Shown here in pieces: positions 28,164 to 36,353 of a stretch of 55,618 nucleotides of DNA; within the stretch, counting starts at the first letter, position 1, and every line of letters begins with the position of its first letter. Below the pieces are notes generated by a model. The model was given only the letters and a program-made list of their open reading frames with translations. It was not told the origin of the DNA and did not search any database. Source of the stretch: Rhodocyclaceae bacterium (GTDB lineage Bacteria; Pseudomonadota; Gammaproteobacteria; Burkholderiales; Rhodocyclaceae); assembly GCA_008933825.1 (NCBI GenBank), contig WBUF01000012.1, positions 1 through 55,618 on the forward strand, read 5' to 3'. The translations under genes were made by a program, and so were the position numbers.

Positions 28164-28637
28164 TCACGCACGCGAGCCGGCGCGTGACGCGCGCCGGCCC
28201 AGACCGGACTCGATCGCATTCAGGGTTCTCAGCGTCACCTTCAGGTCGGCGCCGGGAATCAGCCGGGCAAGATCGGCCAGCTGGTGCTGCTCGCGCCGGC
28301 GCGCGGCCTCGACGGCCTTCAGGCCGGCAATGCTCAACCGCAGCAGCGGCGAGCGCTGGTGATCGGGGTTTTCAACCGATTCGACCAGGCCGGCGCCGAG
28401 CAGGCCGTTCGCCAGCACCTGGACGTGCTGGCGACTGACGCCCTGTTCGCGCGCCACCTGCGGCACCGTGCGCGGGCCGCGTTCATGCAGGACCTCCAGC
28501 ACCGCCCGCTGGCTCGCCGTGGCGCCGGGCGCGGCCTGGCCGAGGCCGGCCAGCGCGTGAAACAGCCGCCGCACCGCCAGGATCGCCTGCTGCAGGGGCT
28601 GGGCATGGGCTTGCGCCTGCGATGTATTGTCCCGCAT
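28164..28637 (-). CDS. MarR-family transcriptional regulator
   Basis: 157 residues. Helical N-terminal dimer part, then winged helix with AVLEVLHERGPRTVPQVAREQGVSRQHVQVLANGLLGAGLVESVENPDHQRSPLLRLSIAGLKAV (about 45-110): recognition helix and beta-wing with the usual D-x-R (DHQR). Dimeric repressor of a nearby gene in most family members. A palindrome and TTGACA-like boxes sit just upstream of its start, and a small membrane protein gene follows. Confidence 0.87.
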   Translation of the reverse strand: MRDNTSQAQAHAQPLQQAILAVRRLFHALAGLGQAAPGATASQRAVLEVLHERGPRTVPQVAREQGVSRQHVQVLANGLLGAGLVESVENPDHQRSPLLRLSIAGLKAVEAARRREQHQLADLARLIPGADLKVTLRTLNAIESGLGRRASRAGSRA

Positions 28638-28647
28638 GCCGCCTATT

Positions 28648-28664
28648 TGACAGTATTGCTGTCA
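28648..28664. promoter_or_regulatory. Candidate MarR operator
   Basis: TGACAG-TATTG-CTGTCA, perfect 6-bp arms, 11 bases before the MarR start. Next to it TTGTCA repeats (28668-28685) give further half-sites and a minus-strand TTGACA -35 element at about 28667-28672. The arrangement fits autorepression. Confidence 0.55.
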
Positions 28665-28751
28665 TGTTGTCAAGTATATTGTCACTTAACGCGGTTCGCC
28701 TGGGTCCGCCCAAGCGGGTAGAATTCGGCTCCCGCTTGCGAGAATCACGCC

Positions 28752-29924
28752 ATGAAACGAAGCCGCTTCGCCCGCCGGGGCGCCCTCAACCGCGATGCCG
28801 AGCAACTCGCCCGCCTCGCCGCCGGCCTCGCCGCATCCGGCAGCCGTATCGAGGACGCCTTCTGGGAGCGCCGCCTCGACGAGGCCATCGACCGGCTCCT
28901 GCGCACCGGCAACGAGGAGACCCTCAACCACGCCCTCGACCACCTGCTCGGCGCCAACGGCCGCGCCTACGACGCGCTCGCCGACCTGATCGAGTCGCGC
29001 GCCGAGGGCGGCGTGCTCGGCACAGGCCCCGGCGAATTCGACGTGGCGATGTTCGCCGCCCCGCTGCTGGCCTGGTCGCGCTTCACCATTCCCTCCGGCC
29101 CCCTGCCCGGCGGGGCGCTCGCCGCCGCGCGCACCCAGCTGCAGGCGCACGTGCTGGCGGCCGGCACACGTCTCGCCCTGGCGGACTTCCTCTACAGCCC
29201 GGACCAGCTCCCGCGCGGCTTCGTCGAGACCTGGCGCCTGGCCAACCAGCTCGCCAAGGCCGCGGCGGAGGACAAGGACGCGCGCATCGACCCGCGCCAG
29301 CTGCCGGAAACCACGCGCTTCATCTCGGACACGCGCTACCTGATCGGCGCCGCGCTGGCGCCGCGCGGGCAGGCGCTGTTCCGCTGGCAGGAAGAGGACG
29401 GCTCGCGCGAGCAGGCGGCGGCGCGGTGGAGCGCCCAGGGCGGCAGCGCCCTGCAGCCGCTGTTCACAGGCTGCGCGCTGGAGCCGCTGCTGCCGGACGT
29501 GTTCCATGCCGCCTGCCGCAACGCCGACCAGGGCCTGCGCATCTACGCGCTGCGCTCGGCGGTGGCTTACCTGCAGACCGTGCTCAACGCCAGGCCGCAA
29601 CAGCTGCGCGCCGTGGTGGCGCCCTTCCACGAGGAAAGACTGGAGGAATACCGCATCGGCTTCACCCGGGCCGATTCGAGCCAGGTGGTGCACGGCGTGG
29701 TGTGGCCCCTGCTCGGGGCGGAGGACGAGTCGACCGACAGCATCGGCCAGATCGAGGCGGTGCTGGAAGAGACCGGCATCGGCAGCGTGGCCGTGCTCGA
29801 TCAGCGCTTCCCGCTGGAGTTCTGCGACGATTGCGGCATGCCGATGTACCCGACGCCGGAGGGCGAGACCGCCCACGCCGAGCTGCCCGAGGACCTGCCC
29901 CAGGCGCCGGCGCACTTACATTAG
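28752..29924 (+). CDS. DUF2863-family protein
   Basis: 390 residues, no signal peptide. N-terminal RDAEQLARLAAGLAASGSRIEDAFWERRLDEAIDRLL, then central repeated helical parts, and a C-terminal tail with a possible metal site CDDCGMPMYPTPEGE (two Cys in CxxC). I place it in DUF2863, a family known mainly from betaproteobacteria with no assigned function; the assignment is from memory of the pattern. The stop overlaps that of the convergent SDR gene by four bases. Confidence 0.72.
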   Translation: MKRSRFARRGALNRDAEQLARLAAGLAASGSRIEDAFWERRLDEAIDRLLRTGNEETLNHALDHLLGANGRAYDALADLIESRAEGGVLGTGPGEFDVAMFAAPLLAWSRFTIPSGPLPGGALAAARTQLQAHVLAAGTRLALADFLYSPDQLPRGFVETWRLANQLAKAAAEDKDARIDPRQLPETTRFISDTRYLIGAALAPRGQALFRWQEEDGSREQAAARWSAQGGSALQPLFTGCALEPLLPDVFHAACRNADQGLRIYALRSAVAYLQTVLNARPQQLRAVVAPFHEERLEEYRIGFTRADSSQVVHGVVWPLLGAEDESTDSIGQIEAVLEETGIGSVAVLDQRFPLEFCDDCGMPMYPTPEGETAHAELPEDLPQAPAHLH

Positions 29925-30721
29925 CCGCGCATTTCCTTTCCGAGCATCTTCACCATCTGCCGCTCGTAGAAGCGCGGCATGAGGCGCGACACCCACCAGG
30001 ACAGCCGCGAGACGCGGTCGGGCAGCAGCAGGCGCCGCTCGGCCTGCGCCGCCCGGAAGATCTTCTCCGCCATCGCCTCCGGCGTCGACCGGCTGCCGAC
30101 GACGGACTGCGCGTGCCGCGCCGGCGTGCCGTCTCCCGACAGGGCATGCTGCTCTATGCCGGTCTGGATGAAGGATGGGCAGACCAGCAGCACCTTCACG
30201 CCCAGCGGCTCGATTTCCGTGCGCAGGCTGTCGAAGAAGCCGTGCAGCGCGTGCTTGCTGGCGGCATAGCCGGTGCGTGCGATCAACGGTGCGAAGCCGG
30301 CCACGCTGGAGACGGCGATCACCATGCCGCGCCGCGCCAGCAGATCCTCCAGCACCGCGTGCGTGCAATGCAGCGCACCGAAATAATTGACCTCCATGAC
30401 ACGACGGATCACCGCCGGCTCGGTGCGCGCGAAGGCGCTGCGGTGGGTGATGCCGGCATTGTTGATGAGCAGGTCGACGCCGCCGAAGGCGCGCCGCGCC
30501 TCGGCCACCGCCCGCCGGCAATCCGCCTCGCTCGACACGTCGCAGGCGATGCAGAGGGCTTCGACGCCATCGAGGAAAGTCAGTCCCGCCAGCACGGCGG
30601 CATCGCGGTCCAGCGCCACGATCCTCGCGCCGGCGGCGGCAAAGCGCAGCGCCAGGGCGCGGCCGAGCCCGCCGGCGGCGCCGGTGACCACCACCGTCTT
30701 GCCGGCGAAGTCACGCGCCAT
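29921..30721 (-). CDS. Short-chain dehydrogenase/reductase
   Basis: 266 residues. Cofactor motif VVVTGAAGGLGRALALRFAAAGARIVALDRD, NNAGITHRSAF, catalytic Ser region VSSVAGFAPLIARTGYAASKHALHGFFDSL (Tyr and Lys of YAASK). The Asp after the second strand (LDRD) favours NAD(H). Last gene of the Xsc-type operon; it overlaps the epimerase-like gene by 11 bases. Substrate unknown. Carries dispersed-motif copy C. Confidence 0.87.
   Translation of the reverse strand: MARDFAGKTVVVTGAAGGLGRALALRFAAAGARIVALDRDAAVLAGLTFLDGVEALCIACDVSSEADCRRAVAEARRAFGGVDLLINNAGITHRSAFARTEPAVIRRVMEVNYFGALHCTHAVLEDLLARRGMVIAVSSVAGFAPLIARTGYAASKHALHGFFDSLRTEIEPLGVKVLLVCPSFIQTGIEQHALSGDGTPARHAQSVVGSRSTPEAMAEKIFRAAQAERRLLLPDRVSRLSWWVSRLMPRFYERQMVKMLGKEMRG
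30578..30599 (+). repeat. Dispersed motif copy C (exact)
   Basis: AGTCAG-N10-ACGGCG, preceded by GGAA. Inside the SDR gene, where the coding strand reads VLAGLTFLD, very similar to VLGALTFVA at copy E. Confidence 0.65.
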
Positions 30722-31676
30722 GACGGTGCGAGCGCCGATACAGGTCGAACACCTGCGCCGAGCTGAGCTGCGGAACGTAGCCGAACTCCGACTTCAGCCG
30801 CGTATTGTCGAGCACCGGCCGGTAGCGCAGGAAGTCCAGTTGCTCCGGCCCGTACTGCGTCAGGCCAAGCGCCTTCAGCACGCGCAAGGCCAGGCGCAGC
30901 AGCCCGGGCGGCAGCACCAGGCAGCGCTTGCCCAGCTTCGCGGCGATCTCGTGAATGGTCATCACGCCGTCGCTGGCGACGTTGTAGATGCCTGCCTTGT
31001 CGCTGGCGATCGCGTGCAGCAGGCAGCCGACCACGTCCTGGTCCCAGATGAAGACGAAGGGGCTGTCCGATCCGCGGATGGCGATCAGGCGCGGCTTCTC
31101 GAGGAGGTCGGTGATCTGGTTCTTCACCGTCTCGCCGAGGATGGTGCCGATGCGGAACACCAGCTGCTTCAGCTCCGGGTGCTCGCTGCGCCAGCGCGCC
31201 AGCATTTCCTCCACCAGGCGCTTGTGCCAGGCATAGGCGAAGGCCTCGTTGCCACGCACAGGCCAGTCCTCCGTGATCCAGGCGGGATTGTCCGGATGGT
31301 AGCCGTAGGCCGCGCCGCTGGAGCTGACAACGATCTTCTTCACGCCGGTGGTCGTGCAGGCGATCAGCACGTTCTCGGTGCCCTGCACGTCGACGGAATA
31401 CTCGAACTGGCGGTTGCTGTCCCGGCCCGGCGTGACGATGGAGGCGAGATGCACCACCACCTCCACCTTGAACCGGTCGAAGAGCTTGATCAGCGTGGGC
31501 GAGCGCACGTCGGCCTGCACGTAGTCGATGCCGGGCAGGCGTTTCTCCCGCGGCACCTCGCGCACGTCGGCCGCCACGACGCGGCTGACTTCTATTTTCC
31601 CCGCCGCCAGGGCGGCGACCAATTGCGCGCCGAGGTAGCCGCCGGCGCCGGTGACGAGGACCGAGGGCGCGTTCAT
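30711..31676 (-). CDS. NAD-dependent epimerase/dehydratase (extended SDR)
   Basis: 321 residues from the ATG at 31676. VLVTGAGGYLGAQLVAAL (Rossmann), DVRSPTLIKLFDRFKVEVVVHLASIVTPGRD, VVSSSGAAYGYHP and YAWHKRLVEE (the YxxxK pair). Resembles sugar epimerases and 3-beta-hydroxysteroid-type dehydrogenases. Actual substrate unknown. Between the BASS transporter and the SDR in the same operon, so it probably belongs to the same catabolic route. Confidence 0.82.
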   Translation of the reverse strand: MNAPSVLVTGAGGYLGAQLVAALAAGKIEVSRVVAADVREVPREKRLPGIDYVQADVRSPTLIKLFDRFKVEVVVHLASIVTPGRDSNRQFEYSVDVQGTENVLIACTTTGVKKIVVSSSGAAYGYHPDNPAWITEDWPVRGNEAFAYAWHKRLVEEMLARWRSEHPELKQLVFRIGTILGETVKNQITDLLEKPRLIAIRGSDSPFVFIWDQDVVGCLLHAIASDKAGIYNVASDGVMTIHEIAAKLGKRCLVLPPGLLRLALRVLKALGLTQYGPEQLDFLRYRPVLDNTRLKSEFGYVPQLSSAQVFDLYRRSHRHGA

Positions 31677-31749
31677 GCCGCGGCAGGCGAAGGGCCGCCC
31701 CGAGCCTGGCGCAGCGTGGCACATGGAGCCGCGAAGCGGCGAACCATCG

Positions 31750-32679
31750 TCACCCCTTTCCCCGGGAAAGGGGGCGGGGGATAGGCGGCGCAATGCGCGA
31801 CCAGAGCGTCGCCACGGTCAGGCCGGAAACGATGTGCCAGATGCCCCACCAGGCGGTGACGATGGCCATGCCGCCGAGGCCGTCGAAGAAGTTGAAGATG
31901 AGGATCAGGCCGAGCGCCGAGTTCTGGATGCCGACTTCGATGGACACCGCGCGGCGGTCGCGCTCGGGCAGGCCGGCAAACTTCGCGGCGAAGTAGCCGG
32001 TGAGCAGCGCCAGGCCGTTGTGCAGGAACACCGCGAACACCACGAAGCCGACGTATTTCAGGAAGTACTGCCAGTTCGCCGCCAGCGCGCCGACGACGAA
32101 CAGGCCGAAGACCGCCAGCGAAAATATCTTCACCGGCTTGTGCGCGCGCTCGACGAAGCGCGGAAAGCGGTAACCGACCCACATGCCGGCGGCCATCGGC
32201 AGGCCGAGCAGCAGGAACACCGCCAGCAGCATCTCCACGGGGTCGAGCGACACCGCCTTCAGGATACCGCTCGCCTCGGGATGCAGCCCGCCCCACAGCG
32301 ACAGGTTGAACGGCGTCATGACGATCGCCACCGCCGTCGAGATCGCCGTCATGGTGATGGAGAGCGCCGTGTTGCCGCGCGCGTAGTGGGTGAGGAAGTT
32401 GGAAATGTTGCCGCCCGGGCAGGCGGCCACCAGCATCATGCCGAGCGCCACGCTGGGCGAGGGGCGGATCGCCAGCACCAGCAGGAAGCTGAAGGCCGGC
32501 AGCAGCACGAACTGCCCGGCCAGCCCGATCAGCACCGGCTTGGGCATCACCAGCACCGCCTTGAAATCGGCGACCTTGAGGTCGAGCGCCACGCCGAACA
32601 TCACCAGGCCGATGATGAAGTTCAAGGCCCACAGCGACTGCGGGTTGAAGTTCAGCCGGACCAGATCCATCTCGTTCAT
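31750..32679 (-). CDS. Bile acid:sodium symporter family (BASS) transporter
   Basis: 309 residues, nine to ten membrane helices. LNFIIGLVMFGVALDLKVADFKAVL, GMMLVAACPGGNISNFLTHYARGNTALSITMTAIST (the conserved crossover region with PGG/SN) and VGIQNSALGLILIFNFFDG (second crossover) are family marks. Na+-coupled uptake of an organic acid. The C-terminal IPRPLSRGKG is encoded by a GC palindrome (31753-31773), suggesting the original stop was lost and the frame extended. Third gene after xsc and the TPP enzyme. Confidence 0.85.
   Translation of the reverse strand: MNEMDLVRLNFNPQSLWALNFIIGLVMFGVALDLKVADFKAVLVMPKPVLIGLAGQFVLLPAFSFLLVLAIRPSPSVALGMMLVAACPGGNISNFLTHYARGNTALSITMTAISTAVAIVMTPFNLSLWGGLHPEASGILKAVSLDPVEMLLAVFLLLGLPMAAGMWVGYRFPRFVERAHKPVKIFSLAVFGLFVVGALAANWQYFLKYVGFVVFAVFLHNGLALLTGYFAAKFAGLPERDRRAVSIEVGIQNSALGLILIFNFFDGLGGMAIVTAWWGIWHIVSGLTVATLWSRIAPPIPRPLSRGKG
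31753..31773. repeat. GC palindrome at the end of the BASS gene
   Basis: CCCCTTTCCC / GGGAAAGGGG, 10-bp arms around one base. It overlaps the last codons of the BASS gene. Similar short palindromes occur at 15001, 27884 and 32701. Confidence 0.6.
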
Positions 32680-32700
32680 GCGCCCCTCCTCGATTTGCTG

Positions 32701-32722
32701 CCTCTCCCGCCAGCGGGAGAGG
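32701..32722. terminator. Perfect hairpin between the TPP enzyme and BASS genes
   Basis: CCTCTCCCGC-CA-GCGGGAGAGG, perfect 10-bp stem, in the 51-base gap. No T-run. It belongs to the CCCTCTCCCGC-type palindromes common in proteobacterial intergenic regions. May stabilise the upstream mRNA or dampen downstream expression. Confidence 0.6.
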
Positions 32723-32730
32723 GGGATGAA

Positions 32731-34482
32731 TCAGCCCTTCGGTTCCTCGTGCATCTTCTTGAAGTGGATCAGCCCCGGCGCCCACATGTGCTTGACCGGA
32801 TCGACATCCACATGGATCACTGCGCACCTGCCCGACTGGATCGCCCTTTGCAGCGCCGGTTTCAGCTCCCGCGGGTCGGACACGCGCGCGCCGAACGCGC
32901 CCATAGCCTCGCCCAGCTTGTCGAACTCGATCTCGCCCAGGTCGGCCTTGATGGTCTCGTCCGGATCGAGGTGCTTGAAGAGCATGGTCTTGAACGGCCG
33001 CAGCATGAACTGCTGGTTCATCTTGACCATGCCCCACTGGCGGTCAGCCAGCACGATGTAGATCACCTGCGCCTTGTTCCTCACCGCCGTCTCGACTTCC
33101 TGCGAATGGAAGCCCATGGCGCCGTCGCCGATGATGCAGCACACCGGCTTGCCCGGCCGCGCGATCGCCGCCGCCACCGCCTGCGAGGTGCCGGCGCCGA
33201 GCATGCCGAACTTGAAGGTCGAAATCACCGTGTTCGGCACCGTCACCTGGTGGTAGAACATGGCCCAGATGGTGGCGTTGCCGCCGTCGGCCACCAGCAC
33301 CGAATCCTCGGGGAACACCTCGCGGCATACCGCGGCGATGTGGGCCGGATGCATCGGTACCGCCATATCCGACAGGGCCTTCTTCCAGCCCTCGCGCTCC
33401 TCCTGCATCGTTCTGCCATAGCCGGCGACGCGGGCGCGGCGGCCGTCGAGCCGAATCTCGCCCTGGCGCCGCTCCAGCTCGTCGCCGAGCAGTTCGAGGA
33501 AGCGCTTCGCATCGGCGAGGATGGCGAGGTCGGCCGGCTTGTTGAGGCCCAGCATGTCGCCGTCGATGTCCACCTGGATGGTTTTCTGTTCCGAAGGATG
33601 ACGCCAGTAGGGCGGCTTGCCCCACCAGTCGGTCTCGCCGAGGCGGGTGCCGATGATCAGCGCCACGTCGGCCTCGTTGCGCACGGTGTGGTTGAGCTTG
33701 ACGTGCGGCATGGTGATGGCCAGCGGCGAGGTCTCGTTCAGCAGGCCGCGCGCCGCCCAGCTGGTCGTCAGCGGCGCATGCAGCAGCTCGGCCACGCGGC
33801 GCAGCGCATCATAGGCGCCGGCATGGATGATGCCGCTGCCGGCGTGGATCATCGGCGCGGAGGCTTCGACCAGCAGCTGCGCCGCGCGGGCGACCTGCTC
33901 CGCCGTCGGCGTCACGGGCGCCATGTGACGATACTGCTGCGGTTCCCAGAAGGCGACGTCGGCCTTCACCTTGCCGTTCATGATGGTCTCGGGCACGTCG
34001 ACGTGCACCACGCCGGGCCGTCCTTCCCAGCTCTTGCGCAGGGCCTTCCTCACCAGCTCGGGCACGCGCTCGAACGACGACACCGCCGAGCTCCATTTGG
34101 CGATCCGGCCGATGACGCCGCTCTGGTCGAAACACTGGTAGCTGCCGCCGCGGTCCGGGTACATGATGCTCGGCCGGCGCGCGCTGGTGATGGCCAGCAC
34201 GCGGTTGCCGTCGGCCTGTTCCACCACCAGGCCGGGCAGGAGGTTGGCCACGCCCGGCCCGTTGCTGGCCATGCAGACGCCGAGCTTGCCGGTCAGCCGC
34301 GCGTAGGTGCCGGCCATGTGCGCGGCGCAGCTCTCGTGGCGCGGCGTGACGATCTCGATGCCGAGCCGGTGCAGGGACGAATAGAAACCGAAATAGGTGC
34401 CGTCGATGATGCCGAAGACCTTCTCGACGCCTTCCTTCTGCAACATGCGGGCGATCACCTCGCCGCCGCTGATTTCCGCCAT
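32731..34482 (-). CDS. Thiamine-diphosphate-dependent enzyme, acetolactate-synthase-like
   Basis: 583 residues with the three-domain TPP layout. N-terminal pyrimidine domain: MLQKEGVEKVFGIIDGTYFGFY and TPRHESCAAHMAGTYARLTG with the catalytic Glu. Central domain about 200-340. C-terminal cofactor domain: FGMLGAGTSQAVAAAIA and IGDGAMGFHSQEVETAVRNKAQVIYIVLADRQWG. The metal-binding motif normally ends in Asn-Asn or His-Asn, but here it reads Ala-Asp. Follows xsc by 10 bases. I cannot name its substrate; a 2-oxo acid decarboxylase/ligase of a catabolic route is the best description. Confidence 0.85.
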   Translation of the reverse strand: MAEISGGEVIARMLQKEGVEKVFGIIDGTYFGFYSSLHRLGIEIVTPRHESCAAHMAGTYARLTGKLGVCMASNGPGVANLLPGLVVEQADGNRVLAITSARRPSIMYPDRGGSYQCFDQSGVIGRIAKWSSAVSSFERVPELVRKALRKSWEGRPGVVHVDVPETIMNGKVKADVAFWEPQQYRHMAPVTPTAEQVARAAQLLVEASAPMIHAGSGIIHAGAYDALRRVAELLHAPLTTSWAARGLLNETSPLAITMPHVKLNHTVRNEADVALIIGTRLGETDWWGKPPYWRHPSEQKTIQVDIDGDMLGLNKPADLAILADAKRFLELLGDELERRQGEIRLDGRRARVAGYGRTMQEEREGWKKALSDMAVPMHPAHIAAVCREVFPEDSVLVADGGNATIWAMFYHQVTVPNTVISTFKFGMLGAGTSQAVAAAIARPGKPVCCIIGDGAMGFHSQEVETAVRNKAQVIYIVLADRQWGMVKMNQQFMLRPFKTMLFKHLDPDETIKADLGEIEFDKLGEAMGAFGARVSDPRELKPALQRAIQSGRCAVIHVDVDPVKHMWAPGLIHFKKMHEEPKG

Positions 34483-34492
34483 GACAGTCTCC

Positions 34493-36265
34493 TCACATGC
34501 AGTTCTTGTATTTTTCCAGCAGCCGCACCGGCTTCCTCAGTGCGTCGCGGCGGAAGGGGTCGCCCAGTTCGCGCGTCACCATCATCTCCAGCAAGGTAGT
34601 TTTCCCTTCCTGCTGCGCCGCGCAGGCGGCGGCCAGGGCCGGGCCAACGTCGGCCAGCCTGTCCACCACCACGCCCTCGGCGCCCATGGCGCGGGCGATG
34701 GCGGCGAAGCTCGGGTTCTCCAGGTTGGAGCCGACGAAGCGGTTGCCGTAGAAATCCACCTGGTTCTTCTTCTCGGCGCCCCACTGCCGGTTGTGGAACA
34801 CCACCGCCGTCACCGGGATATTCTCGCGCACGCAGGTGAGGAGTTCGCCGAAGCTCATGCCCCAGGCGCCGTCGCCGACGTAGGCCACGGCCGGCCGTTC
34901 AGGCGCCGCCACTTTCGCCCCGATGACCGCCGGGAAGGCGTAGCCGCAGTTGCCGAAGCTCATCGCCGCGAAGAAGCTGCGCGGGCGGTCGAAGCGCAGG
35001 TAGCTGTTCGAGACCGAGCAGATGTTGCCGATGTCGGTGGACACCATGGCGTCGGCGGGCATGGCCTTTTCGAGTTCGCGCAGCATCTGGCGCGGGTGCA
35101 TGGCCGGGCTGTCTTTCGCCACCTCAAGGCTCCACGAGTCGCGTTCCTGCGGCCAGGCGTCGAGTTCTGCTTCCCAGGCGGCCTTTTCCTGCGCGATCGT
35201 CTCGCGGCGGGCCTTGCGATCGGCGCTGCAGGCCAGCTCGCGCGATGCCAGCCGCGCGCAGAGCGCCTCGGCGGCGGCCTTCGCATCGGCGCACAGACCA
35301 ACGGAAATTTTTTTCACCAGTCCGAGCATCTTCGCGTCGGCGTCGACCTGGATGATCTGCGCCTGCTTCGGCCAGTAGTCGAGGCCGTGCTGCGGCAGCG
35401 TGCCGAAGGGGCCGAGCCGCGTGCCCAGCGCCAGCACCACGTCGGCCTGCGCGATCAGCTTCATGGCGGCCTTCGCGCCCTGGTAGCCGAGCGGGCCGCA
35501 CCACAGGGGATGCGCCGCCGGAAAGGCGTCGTTGTGCAGGTAGCTCGTCACCACCGGCGCGTCTAGCAACTCGGCCAGCTTGACGCAGGCCGGCACGCCG
35601 TCGGCCAGCACCACGCCGCCGCCGGAGACGATCACCGGAAATTTCGCCGCGGCGAGCAGGCTGGCCGCTTCGTCGAGGCTCCGCTCGCCGCCGGCGCCGC
35701 GCTCGATGCGGATCGGCGCGGCGATGTCGTAGTCGGCCTCGCCGTAGAAATGGTCGCGCGGGATGTTGAGCTGGACCGGCCCCATCTCCAGCAGGGCGCG
35801 GTCGAAGCAGCGCGCGGCCAGTTCGGCCATGCGCTGCGGTCCGCCGACGTGGGCCTGGAATTTGGTGATCTTCGAGAAGATCGGCAGTTGGTCGGTCTCC
35901 TGGAAACCGCCCAGGCCCATGGTGGTGCTGCCGGTCTCCGGCGTGATGACCACCACCGGACTGTGCGCCCAGTAGGCAGCGGCCACCGCGGTGACGAAGT
36001 TGGTGACGCCCGGCCCGTTCTGTGCGATGCAGACGCCGTGGCGGCCGGAGACGCGCGCGTAGCCGTCGGCCATGTGCGCCGCGCCCTGCTCGTGCACCGT
36101 GGGAATGAAGCGGATGCCGGCCGCCGGGAAAAGATCGAGGGCGTCCATGTAGGCCGAGCCGACGATGCCGAACACTTCGCGCACGCCCTGGGCGACGAGG
36201 GTCTCCACCAGCGCCTCGCTCGGCGTCATGCGCTGCGGTTTCGCTGCCCGAAAGCTGCCGGCCAT
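34493..36265 (-). CDS. xsc: Sulfoacetaldehyde acetyltransferase
   Basis: 590 residues, TPP enzyme that splits sulfoacetaldehyde with phosphate into sulfite and acetyl phosphate. Visible: EALVETLVAQGVREVFGIVGSAYMDALDLFPAAGIRF, HEQGAAHMADGYARVSG with the catalytic Glu, GPLGYQGAKAAMKLIAQADVVLALGTRLGPFGTLPQHGLDYWPK, and the Xsc signature GNCGYAFPAVIGAK, DGAWGMS, NRQWGAEKKNQVDFY and TRELGDPFRRDAL near the C-terminus. These match Xsc much better than acetolactate synthase. First gene of the operon, divergent from an IclR gene; strong ribosome binding site GAGGAGG. No phosphotransacetylase gene is in the window. Confidence 0.85.
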   Translation of the reverse strand: MAGSFRAAKPQRMTPSEALVETLVAQGVREVFGIVGSAYMDALDLFPAAGIRFIPTVHEQGAAHMADGYARVSGRHGVCIAQNGPGVTNFVTAVAAAYWAHSPVVVITPETGSTTMGLGGFQETDQLPIFSKITKFQAHVGGPQRMAELAARCFDRALLEMGPVQLNIPRDHFYGEADYDIAAPIRIERGAGGERSLDEAASLLAAAKFPVIVSGGGVVLADGVPACVKLAELLDAPVVTSYLHNDAFPAAHPLWCGPLGYQGAKAAMKLIAQADVVLALGTRLGPFGTLPQHGLDYWPKQAQIIQVDADAKMLGLVKKISVGLCADAKAAAEALCARLASRELACSADRKARRETIAQEKAAWEAELDAWPQERDSWSLEVAKDSPAMHPRQMLRELEKAMPADAMVSTDIGNICSVSNSYLRFDRPRSFFAAMSFGNCGYAFPAVIGAKVAAPERPAVAYVGDGAWGMSFGELLTCVRENIPVTAVVFHNRQWGAEKKNQVDFYGNRFVGSNLENPSFAAIARAMGAEGVVVDRLADVGPALAAACAAQQEGKTTLLEMMVTRELGDPFRRDALRKPVRLLEKYKNCM

Positions 36266-36292
36266 GCCGCCTCCTCGTCTTGTTGTTGGGGA

Positions 36293-36321
36293 ATCATTGC
36301 ATAAGCCCTCTTTTCTGGCAA
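36293..36321 (-). promoter_or_regulatory. Candidate promoter of the xsc operon
   Basis: On the minus strand TTGCCA (36321-36316), a 17-base spacer, AATGAT (36298-36293). The palindrome at 36323 lies just upstream of the -35 box, a position suited to an activator. Confidence 0.5.
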
Positions 36322-36322
36322 T

Positions 36323-36343
36323 AATGAGACCTTACGTTTCATT
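36323..36343. promoter_or_regulatory. Candidate IclR operator
   Basis: Imperfect dyad AATGAGACC-TTA-CGTTTCATT (7 of 9 positions pair) between the divergent xsc and iclR-type genes, a typical place for an IclR-family site. Confidence 0.45.
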
Positions 36344-36353
36344 TTTTCAATTT

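Noticed and set aside
31588..31610. CTGACT-containing stretch in the epimerase-like gene as a motif copy
   Set aside because: The partner block matches at only four of six positions.
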